Assembly: GCA_039583875.1 (NCBI GenBank)
Contig: CM077160.1
Location: 112,797,314-112,861,313 of the forward strand
DNA: 64,000 bases
Direction: 5' to 3'
Origin: Platanthera guangdongensis
Taxonomy: Eukaryota; Streptophyta; Magnoliopsida; Asparagales; Orchidaceae
Positions 23,401-35,400 of this stretch are shown here, one piece after another. The position numbers and the translations under genes are program-made. Position 1 is the stretch's first letter. The number at the start of each line of letters is the position of its first letter. The notes under the pieces were generated by a model. That model saw only the letters and a list, made by a program, of their open reading frames with translations. It was not told the origin of the DNA and did not search any database.

Positions 23401-26400
23401 GCCGCCGGGCGAGCGTCGGTTCTCCTTCCTCTCCTTGCCGTTATTGCTGGTAATCCCTCCTCGCCTGCGACCATCGTTGTTCTCCGGTGGCAAGGCCTCC
23501 GCCGACCTCTTCCCTAGGTTTTGCGACAGCGTTGGCGGCTTCCTTTTCCAAGGCGGCAGTGGAGAGGGGAGGATGAGCGGTTCTTGGCCGCCTTCTTTGG
23601 TTCGAACCCCGATTCCTCACCTGTGCATAAAAAAATTTGCCGTCGGGCCTCACACTGCAAGTCTCGCGAGCCTCCTCCCATCTCGTTCTCCTCTCCGGCG
23701 GCCGCTAATCTCCGGGAAATCCATCTACAATCATGCTCTCCTTCACCTCCCCGACGTCTCGTTCTCCTTCTCCGGCGCCCGGATCTCTACTTCGGCCTCC
23801 CAGATCTCTTCTCCGACATCCTAGATCTCTTCTTCGGCTGAAATTATATATATAAAAAAATATTTATCCCGCAACCCTCTCTTTCTCTCTCGCACGCCCT
23901 TTTTCTTCCGCAGGAGGAACTTCGCGCAGGGCATTCTGTCTCTCCCATATCCGGCGGCGTCCTCATTTCCTCCGCGCGAGGCTTTCGTTCTTCCGATATC
24001 TGTCGCGGCGTCGACCACTAGCGAGGCCACCTCTGCAATATCTGGCATTCTGGCGAGGGCGAGAAGCACCGAAAAGAAGACGGAGTTCTGGCCCTACGCG
24101 CCGTGCAACTTGGTCTCCATGTAAAGGATAGAGTAACCTGTAATTTGATCATCTCCGCGCATTTCTGCTGTGGAAAAAATGATGAAGTTGTGAAGCTCTT
24201 TGATCGAATGCGAAGCGAAAAGATCGAACCATGTTTAATCACCTGGAACATTTTGATTGCAATCTATAACCAGAATGGGAAACCTATAATGGATCTTGAT
24301 CTGATGAAGGAGATGAAGAGCAGAGGAGTTTGGACCATGATTCCACTTTGAAATTTTTGATTCTTACAGGTTGGATAACGCTCTGTGTAGAAATTCTATT
24401 TGTTCTAGTTGCTTCAGCTTTGGGTTATCTCTTTATGATTAGTATTAGGTAGTAAACCACCCTATCCTCTTTCTCTGAACGCATCAGGCTCCCATGGGCG
24501 CTTCTTTCTAATTTAGCTATATATTAGTTACTGATTTAGATTGGACTGGACCTCTTGCTCTAGAGTTTTTTTAAAACCATCATATACTTAGGAAATACTT
24601 ATACTTGATATGGTGCTTGTAGCTTCAAAAAAAAATATGGTGCTTGTTAATTTCTCTTTAGAAGCTCAAACAGATTTGCATTAAATATTTTTGAAGATGT
24701 GTGTACTTATCATTTTAATATTGTAGTTTGAAACACTAGAGGAAGACACATGGATCCCTGCTCTCTGCATGTGTTTTTCATGACCAAATATATCGCTTGC
24801 ATAATGTGACCTCTTTGAAGGATAACTCGTCCGTATCATGGGAGACGATGTTTTTTTGCCTCCGCCGCTTTGCCGTTGTGGGATAGGGGTTGATGACTAA
24901 GAGACGATGTTTTTTGCTTCTGCCGCTTTGCTGAGTCAGGAGCAAGCCTTTCTCCGCTGTATTATGGGCGATGTTGACAACCTCTCTATCCCCAAAGCTT
25001 CATCATCACCAGCCATTCTCCTCTCAACCACCTGCGGCGGAATTTGATGTCGCTACTACCGGCGTAGGCTTCGTCATCGTCGACCCAGTCTTAGAATTGG
25101 AACCCCTCGGGTGTATCAGCGTTGCCGCTTCACCGTCCACTGCATCTCTTCCTCACTCTAGCGTTCTCTACCAAAGCAGCAAAAACAATCGCTACAATCG
25201 CTTCACCGGGTTGAGCCAGCTCCTCTACCAAAACAGCCAACAGGGTCGAAAATACGAACAAGTAGCAATGAAACGAAACTCCTTATCTTCGGCCTTATTT
25301 TTCTCATGCCCAACTTTTGATAAGCCGTCCAGTTTGTCATTCCTGCTGTTTGGAGCCGTCGTCGAGCTGATTTTGAGTTCTTGAAACATTCTTAGTCGAA
25401 GTTGTGCGAGCACTACATGTTCGAACTTATGTCTTTTGAAATTATTGATGTGAGCAGGCTTCAATATGGCTGATTTGGAGCAGCTTTATAATGTTTTAAT
25501 GCTTCCAACCCGCATTTTTCTTTGCAGTTTTGAAGATCTGTTCTCTCTTATTGTAGTTGCAATGATATTGTATTTTTTTAGACTGTTTATAATACAAATT
25601 AGTGGGTTGTTTTGTTCACAATAATAAGGAGAAAAAAATAGAAAATTTTGGCATATTTTGCAAATTTACTTTGCCTCTTTGGATCTGTTATGGTATGCAG
25701 TTTGTTTATCACTCAAACTCCTTGAGGGGTATTTACTTTGTTCATTGCATCTCGATTCCTGCAAGTGATCGTGTTACACCCTCAGTTTGACCATCACCCT
25801 CAATTTTTATTTAGGCTCCGTTTGGTACGGTGGCGGCCGTCATGAACATGAGGGTTAAATTGTCATTTCGTTAACGCCAACTTAAAGAACTTTGTCCACT
25901 TTTATGTTCAAACAGATGATGTTTGTTAGGTGATCCTTAACGAATGACAGTTTAACTCATGCGTTTACGACAACCACCACCATGCCAAACAGAGCCTTAG
26001 TTGTTAGATTATGTTTTTGCATGCCCTTTTATTTCTTCTTATTGTCTTTTGCTGCCTTTGCAACTTTGGTTTTGTAGTTGTTCATATGGAGACTCGTCAG
26101 TTTGAACTATTTTTAGGGCATTTTTGGCTGCGATATTTAATAAATCCGAATTTGATTCAAGTAGGATTCAACTGATTTAGCAAATCCGGATGGGTAAAAT
26201 CTAGAATTACCAGAAGAAATTAGAAGTCATCTATGGTGCTTTAGGCTCTGTTTGGCAGGGAGTTTTTACTCCGTTGAGTTTAGACAAAAAACACTATTAT
26301 CATATAATAATGTATGTTTGGCATGACAAAGGTTATGACCTCTAAGGGCAAAAGGGCAACCCGGTGCACAAAGCATCCCCGCACAACAAGGGTCCGGGGA

Positions 26401-29400
26401 AGGGTCCCACCATAAGTGTGAAATGTAGGCAAACCTTGCGCATTCCATTTTTGCAAGAGGCTGTTTCCAGGACTCGAACCCGTGACCTCAAGGTCACACA
26501 ACGACACCTTAACTGGTGCGTCAAGGCTTCTCTTCAACGGTTACGACCGCTACAAGAAAAAAAACTAGTTTTAAAAATAAAAATGAATGAAGATATTTAG
26601 GTGAGATCGGGCGTTCACGAATGACGGTTCATAACCACCACGTTCACAACCGCTACCACTGTGCCAAATGGAGCCTTAGGAATCCTAAGAGATTTAGTAA
26701 ATCCAGAAAAACACAGTACAATCTCATAAGACATTACTGTATTAGTTTGAGTTAAAGAAATAGAAATCATCTATGCCTAAAGTACAACTTGAAGCCTCTC
26801 AATTTCCGATTAATTGAGTTAGAAAAACCATGTGAAAATCCATCATACATAATTTAAGAATGCACATCAACATCTATTGGTCATCAATTGGACCTCGCAA
26901 CAAAATCTTGTATGGTCGATAACATGATTTCATTGTGCACACACTCCAAGCATGTAGACATGCTAGATGGTCTCATAGATGTATCATGTTTAAGGTTAAA
27001 GTTCATTCCATCTAAAGCAACCAACTCATCTTTAGACGCAAATGACTGCAACGATGACGGTATCTTCGACGATTTTGCGGCGATTTATTAAACGCCGCAA
27101 AATAATATGAGACATTTAAAAAAGCCGCAGAAACTACTAAAAAATCTGGTCGTATGCGCTAAATGTTGTAGTGCGATCCCTCTCCCCCCTTTCCTTCTCC
27201 TCCCCCTCTTTTTCTTTCACTTCCCTCCCCCTCCGCCCTTTTCTCCCCCTCATACCGGAGTGGAACCCGGCGCCACCCCCCCCCCCCCCCCCCCCCCCCA
27301 ACAGCAAGCCCCGAATCCTCTCCTTCCGATCTTGCCCCCAACAAATCTGCTCCTCCCACTTCAATCGCAAGTCATGCCACCTCTTCTAACATCTTCCCCT
27401 CGCCTTAAACAAGCCTCTTCCGATCCCGTCCCAAGCAGGGAACACCTTCTCTGATCCAATCGCTAGCAAAAAACCTGCCTCCAGAGTTCACTACAAGCTC
27501 CCGATCCTTCGTTTCCCAACCACTAACTGCTATTTCTCACTCTCTTCTCCTATATAGGATTATTTCTCACTCTCTTCTCCTATATATTTGTATTCTTTCT
27601 TGTATTTGACACATGAAGAAGTATATACAAGGTTGAGCCTTTGGCTTATACATGGTATCAGAGGCCCTGATCTGACCGGAGGAAGGGGCACAAGATCCGG
27701 AGGAAGGGGCACAAGATCCCACATGTGATTACCCCACAGAGTCGTCATCTCATCATCCATGGCGGCGCGCTACCGTGGATGCTGGAGAGCTTCCTGCACA
27801 GAGTTAGGTACAGAAATAGAGGGGAGAGAGAGAGCAAAGGCACGTAGGGACAGAGGTAGCCGGTGTAGAGAAACATAATTGGTCATGGGATGTGCCGTCA
27901 AAAAGGATGCCAGATCAACAGGCCGCGATAGCACACCGGTAGAGGGAAGCTGTTGTAGGGCATCCGAACGTGGAGGACGACGAGTGTACACCTGAATAAC
28001 AGGGGGTTTGACGGGAACTGTAGATGGTGGGATGCTCGGAGTGATGGGAGAGTTGGACTGGTGGGGTTGGGGGGTAGGTAGAAGTGGTGGTAATGGAGAC
28101 GTGACAAGTATGAAGGGCCGCGGTAGAGGAGGAGGAAGAAAGAGATCATAAGGACTGGTGTGATATGGTTGGTCTTCATAGAAGGAGACATCAGCAGACA
28201 CAACTATCTTACCAGTCGTAGGTTCAAAGCAGACATACCCCTTCTGAGTGTGGGAGTAGCCAACAAACATCGCCTTGGTAGCCCGATGTGCGAACTTGTC
28301 AGTGGAGGGACCGAGGTGATGGACATAACAGGTACAACCAAACACACGAGATGTGAGAAAGAAGAGAGTCGTGGAGGGATAAAGTAGAGTGATGAGTGCC
28401 ACAAAGTTGAGGACGAAGGATGACATGCGATTAATGAGGTGACATGCTGTAGAAACGACAAAGTTCCAATAAAGAGGAGGAACCTGCATTTGGATCATAA
28501 GGGAGCGAGCCACATCAAGGAGGTGACGATTCTTCCGTTCCGCTGTGCCATTCTGTTGGGGTGTATAAACACATGAAGTCTGATGGATAATATCGAACTC
28601 ATCACATAGAGTGGAGAAGGTGCGACCGATGTACTCGCGAGCATTGTCTGTACGGATTGTTTTGACACAAGTAGAAAATTGATTACGCATTTCGGTGAGA
28701 AACGTACGGAACGTAGCTGTGAGTTCAGTTCGATCACGAAGTAAATATAGTCAGGTAACTCGCGAGTAATCATTGATAAATGTCACAAAATATCTGTAAC
28801 CAAAAACACTGGAGACCTTATAGGGCCCCCAGATATCAGAATGTATTAACGATAAAGGAGCATCGCTCCGAGTACATGAGGAAGGGAAAGATACACGGTG
28901 TTACTTGCCGAAGATACATGATTCACAAAAATACTCTTGGAGAAAGACAGTAGGAAGAGCTTTCTTCAGAATCAGAAGGGGGGCGTGGCCCAGACGACGA
29001 TGCCAATCGGTGGTGGAGACGGTAGTGAGAGCAGTGGGAGAAACGTCGAGGAGATACAGCCCGTTGGACAGCCGCCCTCTACCAAGTATAGTCCGCGTTT
29101 GTCGATCCTGCCACAGTGATGTTCTTGGGGTAAGGAGTATCTAAATATTGCGACGGACGCTGTGGAGAGAGATGATGTGTAGCACCCGAGTCCACAATGC
29201 AGTGAAGGCTGTGAGAGTGGCAAGATATACCTTCATTGGAGATCGAGGCGACGGAGCCAGAGGAGTGACTAACCGCGCCTTGAAGCTGTTGTAGTTGAGC
29301 CCGTAATGTAGCACTATCATCACTAGTTGTGGAGGGAGGTGAGGGAGCCACTGTAGCAGTAAGATGAGGAGGCAGACCATGTTTGCGGTAACAGGTGGCC

Positions 29401-32400
29401 TCCAGATGACCATCCCTGCCGCAGTAAGTGCACTTGAAGAGTGTTCGGCCACCACTACCGCGTTCCCGAGGCTGGAGGCCACCACGAGCTGGTGGGCCAC
29501 GAGTAGATGGAGCAAGAGAGGCCACGGGTTGTTGAAGCAGAGCGGGAGACGAAGTTAGGACATCCGGAGGTGGAGTAACCTTGAGAAGCATTGAGCACAC
29601 ATCCGAGAGGGATGGAGTGACAGCGGAAGATAGAACATGAGCGCAGACAGTATGAAGATGTGGGGGGACACACGCCATCATCATAGCAATCCTGACGGCC
29701 TCCTTCTGCTGTCGTTGAGTCACCAAGTCCGTAGTGGGAGGCTGATGCTGGATCCAAGCCTCAACAAGAGTTTTAGCCCGCGCAACAAAGGAGGTAATAT
29801 CTCCGGTAACTCCAACGTCTAGGGATTGAAGATCTGTGAAAATGTCAAATAAGTGTTGTAAACTTTCCTTTCCAGAATAGAGGGAATGAAGATTAGTCCA
29901 CATAGCATGAGCGGTCTCACGGTACATAGCCATACGATAGGGCTCGGTGTCCAGAGAGTTGAGGAGCCAAGATTGAACGCGTCCGTCATCACAGATCCAC
30001 TCATCAGTAGACGCAGTGGGTGGTGTCTTGGTAAGATGATGAAGGAGGCCTTTAGTTTGAAGTACACGCCGTACGGAGTGGACCCATTGCACAAAGTTTT
30101 GCTTTCCACGAAAAGAGATAGTGGTAATGCGCAGCTCATCCCGAAGTTCAGAAGAAGCAGTACGAGTATAGTCAGAGGGAGGAGTTACATCCGCAGTAGT
30201 GGTAGAATCAGAAGCCATGTCCTTGGGCGGCTAGGCACACTAACCGGGCGGATAGGAGCACGCGGTTAGCCGGTTAATACAAGCGGCTAGAGACAAGGCA
30301 GCGGCTAGGAGACGCCGCAGGAGAAGAGAAGCAGCAGCGAACGAAAGATAATAATGCTAGGTCGCCGCAATTAAGGAGAGACTGCAAGGCAGGATAGGCC
30401 GAAGCGAGCAGAGTAAGTCGCCGCGAGTAGAGAGTAGTTGCTGCGGGTAGGAGAGACCGCTGTGGGTAGGAGAGACCGCTGCAGGTGAAAGAAGATACTA
30501 CAGGTAAAACAGGTCGCTGCGAGTAGAATAAGGCGCAACGAGTACGAAGAAGTAGCTGCGGGTAAACGAGGTTGCGGCGAGTAGGAGAAGTCGCTGCGGG
30601 AAAAGAGGTTGCTGCGGGTTAAATAAGATCGCTGCGAGAAGAGGCAGCCGCTGCGGATAGAGAAGTCCGCGACGAGAAGTGAAGGCCGCCACGAGTAAAG
30701 AGAAGGGAGGCCGGAACGAACAGTGCGTCTAGCGGACAGAGCGGCTGAGGAATAGGCCGCATCCGAGCGGTTAGGAGCAGACCGCTGCGGATAGAGAAAA
30801 AGGGAGGCCGCAGCGAATAGGAAAACAACGGAACTGAGGTGGGGTCCACGTGGGATCTTGTGCCACTTCCTCAGGGTCACAATTGTGTTAGCTGCAAATG
30901 AATCTTCACTATCAAACATGCCGCGGATGAGACAGTTGATCTCTTAAAGGCTCGGCTTGTGGCCCGAGGCTTTACCCAACAGTACGGCCTTGATTATGCA
31001 GAAACTTTCTCCCCGGTTGCAAAATTGAATTCGGTTCGAGTTCTCCTCTCATTGGCTGTTCATCGTCAGTGGCCCCTCCATCAGCTAGATATCAAGAATG
31101 CGTTCTTGAATGACGATCTTCTTGAGACAGTGTACATGCATCAACCGCCCGGGTTTGAGACCACGGGGAAGTCTCGGGTCTGTCTTCTTCGCAAGTCTAT
31201 TTATGGTCTCAAACAATCTCCACGGACGTGGTTTGGAAAATTCAGCAAGGTCGTTCGTGAGATTGGCTTCAAACAAAGCTCGACAAATACCTCTCTCTTT
31301 ACTCGTCACCAATCAACTAGGACAGTCATACTTCTGGTCTATGTGGACGATATTCTTATCACTGGTGATGACTCGGCTGTGATACACCATGTGAAGCAAC
31401 ATTTGAACTCTACATTTCAAATCAAAGATTTGGGCAGTCTTTGCAATTTTCTTGGACTAGAAGTAGTACGACGACCGGATGGTCTTGTCTTATCCCAGCG
31501 TAAGTACTGCATTGACCTTCTGCAAGATGCTGGCCTCTCGGGTTGTAAACCTGCAGAAACTCCGATGGAAGTCAACCACATGTTGTATGCTCAGGGATCT
31601 GAGAATGATTCCCTTCTTCCGAACCCGGAATACTATCAACGTCTTGTGAGAAAATTGATATATCTAACAATTACAAGACCTGACATATCATTTGCGGTTG
31701 GTGTGGTCAGCTGGTTTATGCATATCCCACTGGTCTCTCACCTCCAGACAGTGGAACGCATCCTTAGGTATTTGAAGACTTCCCCTTGGCAGGGACTTGT
31801 GTACAAGTCGTCTTCCTTGCTTTCTCTTATTGTATACTGATAGGAAGAAGAAGGGGGAGAGAGAGAGATCTAAGGAGGAAACTAGAGAACTAGAGTTTGA
31901 GGAGGAGAAGAAAGAGAAATACCTCGAATGATCTTGCATAATCCCCCACATGAGAGCAGCCCGAGTATAAATACCCGGGCCAAGGAGGTGCCGGCCGACC
32001 CCTCCAAAAGGGGCTGAACTCGTTGGTTCAGCCCCGGCCGGCCGGTTCACTGATCTGGTTCAGCCCCGTTGCCGCTTGTCGACTCCTTGTGCCTACGAAC
32101 ATGCTGTAGTCCCGAGAAACGTAGTGGCGGCGTAACATTCCCCTCCCCATCAAGAACCAGCTTGTGCCCAAGGTGGTAGTCGGGGTAAAGCTCCTTGAAG
32201 TCCAGCAAATCCACCCAGGCGTTGTGCGCCGCCGAGAGATTCTTCCACTTGACCAAGAGCTCCGGTCGGTACTCAACGCCTCGTAGTTTTCACTTGAGTA
32301 GCATAATATCCTCCGGAAGTGGGCGAAGCTCGCCCGCACTGGTAGTCTGGGGCAGCAGAGCGCTTGGTTGGACATTGACTCCGACCTTCCGCTTGAGCAA

Positions 32401-35400
32401 GGATACATGAAAAGTTGGGTGAATGTGGGAACCCATCGGCAATGCCAACCTATATGCCATCGGCCCTACCCTGCTGAGTATACGAAAGGGGCCGTAATAC
32501 CGGGAGATAACTTCTGATTCAGACGACGAGCGACTGACAACTGTTGGTACGGTCGTAGCTTGAGAAACACCTCGCCGCCCACTGTAAATTCCCTCTCCTT
32601 GCGATGCTTGTCTGCCTGAACCTTCATGCGATCCTGGGCAAGGCGAAGGTTCTCACGCAGGGTTGCTAACATGCGATCCTTGTCCCGAAGGGCCCGATCA
32701 ACCGCCGGCATGGCCGTGCTGCCCGGCTCATAGCTGCTCAGAGTAGGAGGAGGGCGGCTGTAAACAACCTCAAACAGGGTCATCCTGCTGTCCGAGTGGT
32801 AGGAAGTGTTGTAGCAATATTCGACCCAGTGCAACCACCCCGGCCAAGTCCGGGGTTCATCCATAACAAAACAACGGAGGTAGGTCTTCACCCCCCGATT
32901 TAAGACCCCTGTCTGGCCGTTCGTCTGGGTGTGATGTGCGGTGCTGAAACGTAGACATGTCCCTTGCAGCCGAAATAGTTCGTGCCAAAAGTTGCTCACA
33001 AAGATGGGGTCCCGGTCAGAGATGATAGCTCGGGGAAGGCCGTGCAAGCGGATTATCTCCCGGGCGAACAGAGCGGCGACAGATTCACCCGTATATGGGT
33101 GACTTAAGGCAAAGAAGTGGCCGTACTTGGAGAGTTTGTCAACCACCACCAGAATTACGGATTGCCCCTGGGATTTGGGCAACCCGTCAATGAAATCCAT
33201 CGACACCGTATCCCAAATCTGCGGCGGAATCTCGAGAGGCACAAGCAGCCCTGCTGGCGAGGTCGTCTCGTACTTCTGACGCTGGCAAGTCTCATACTGA
33301 CGCACAAGTTGTTGTATGTCACGGCGCATGCCGGGCCAAAAAACATTTGCTCGCGCCCGCTGCCCGGAGCACTCCCGTGTGGCCGCCTGTCGGTGAAGAA
33401 TGAAACTCGTGCATCATCACAGTTTTCCATGCCGAGTCCGGAGGAAGAACCACGCGACCATGATGGTAGAGGCGGCCATTCTGAAGGTGATAGACGGAGT
33501 CCACGGTCTCGCCGCGCTGTAAAGCCTCCACCATGGTGCGTAAATCGGTAATTCGCATCACCTCCTCCTGTATAACATCCAGGGAGTCCACTAGTGGCCC
33601 CGAGATGTGAGCAACCGTACCGTCAGGAATACGAGAGTGAGCGTCAGCCACCACGTTATCTTTGCCACTTCGATAGGAAATCTCATAATCATAACCCAAA
33701 ATCTTGATCACCCACTTTTGTTGAAGAGGGGAAGAAACCCATTGGTCCAAGAAATGCTTCAAGCTCTGGTGGTCGGTGTGAATCGTAAAATGCCGGCCTA
33801 GAAGGTATGGCCGCCACACAGCCACCGTGTGGATGATAGCCAACATCTCCTTCTCATAGGTGTACAATCCCAGCGTGCGAGAGACCAGTGCCTTGATGTA
33901 GAAGGCTAGGGGTCGGCCCTCCTGCATCAACACCGCACCAACACCCCGAAGGCGTCAATTTACAACACAAAATCCCTCCCCCTTTCCTTCTTGAGACAGT
34001 GTACATGTGCGGTGGTAGGAAGTGTTGTAGCAATATTCGACCCAGTGCAACCACCCCGGCCAAGTCCGGGGTTCATCCATAACAAAACAACGGAGGTAGG
34101 TCTTCACCCCCCGATTTAAGACCCCTGTCTGGCCGTTCGTTTGGGTGTGATGTGCGGTGCTGAAACGTAGACATGTCCCTTGCAGCCGAAATAGTTCGTG
34201 CCAAAAGTTGCTCACAAAGATGGGGTCCCGGTCATAGATGATAGCTCGGGGAAGGCCGTGCAAGCGGATTATCTCCCGGGCGAACCGAGCGGCGACAGAT
34301 TCACCCGTATATGGGTGACTTAAGGCAAAGAAGTGACCGTACTTGGAGAGTTTGTCAACCACCACCAGAATTACGGATTTCCCCCGGGATTTGGGCAACC
34401 CGTCAATGAAATCCATCGACACCGTATCCCAAATCTGCGGCGGAATCTCGAGAGGCACAAGCAGCCCTGCTGGCGAGGTCGTCTCGTACTTCTGACGCTG
34501 GCAAGTCTCATACTGACGCACAAACTGCTGTATGTCACGGCGCCTGCCGGGCCAAAAAACATTTGCTCGCGCCCGCTGCCCGGAGCACTCCCGTGTGGCC
34601 GCCTGTCGGTGAAGAATGAAACTCGTGCATCATCATAGTTTTCCATGCCGAGTCCGGAGGAAGAACCACGCGACCATAATGGTAGAGGCGGCCATTCTGA
34701 AGGTGATAGACGGAGTCCACGGTCTCGCCGCGCTGTAAAGCCTCCACCATGGTGCGTAAATCGGTAATTCGCATCACCTCCTCCTGTATAACATCCAGGG
34801 AGTCCACTAGTGGCCCCGAGATGTGAGCAACCGTACCCTCAGGAATACGAGAGTGAGCGTCAGCCACCACGTTATCTTTGCCACTTCGATAGGAAATCTC
34901 ATAATCATAACCCAAAATCTTGATCACCCACTTTTGTTGAAGAGGGGAAGAAACCCATTGGTCCAAGAAATGCTTCAAGCTCTGGTGGTCGGTGTGAATC
35001 GTAAAATGCCGGCCTAGAAGGTATGGCCGCCACACAGCCACCGTGTGGATGATAGCCAACATCTCCTTCTCATAGGTGTACAATCCCAGCGTGCGAGAGG
35101 CCAGTGCCTTGATGTAGAAGGCTAGGGGTCGGCCCTCCTGCATCAACACCGCACCAACACCCCGAAGGCGTCAGTTTACAACACAAACTCCTTGGTGAAA
35201 TCTGGGAGCACCAGGACTGGTGTCGACGTCATGGCCCCCTTAAGTGCCTGGAATGCTGCCTCTGCCTCGTCCTGCCAAACAAAGACATCTTTCTGTAACA
35301 ACTGGGTGAGAGGTCGAGCAATCTTGCCATAGTCTTTCACAAAGCGGCTGTAGTAGCCTGTGAGGCCCAAGAAACCCCTCAATGCTCATATAGTCCGAGG

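Larger units (their letters stand above)
27667..30860 (-). other. Inverted internal block of C2
   Basis: Everything between these points reads on the minus strand, although both LTRs, the primer site, RT and RNase H of the element read on the +. The left edge has two tandem copies of a motif ending GGGGCACAAGATCC (27680-27718). The right edge has its inverse, GGATCTTGTGCCACTTCC (30853-30872). Inverted copies at both breakpoints fit inversion by recombination or template switching. Confidence 0.75.

Noticed and set aside
26266..26537. Three overlapping minus-strand ORFs
   Set aside because: They lie in a tRNA-derived SINE.
30371..30919. 182-codon Ser/Tyr/Arg-rich minus-strand ORF
   Set aside because: It is a translation of the C2 leader minisatellite.
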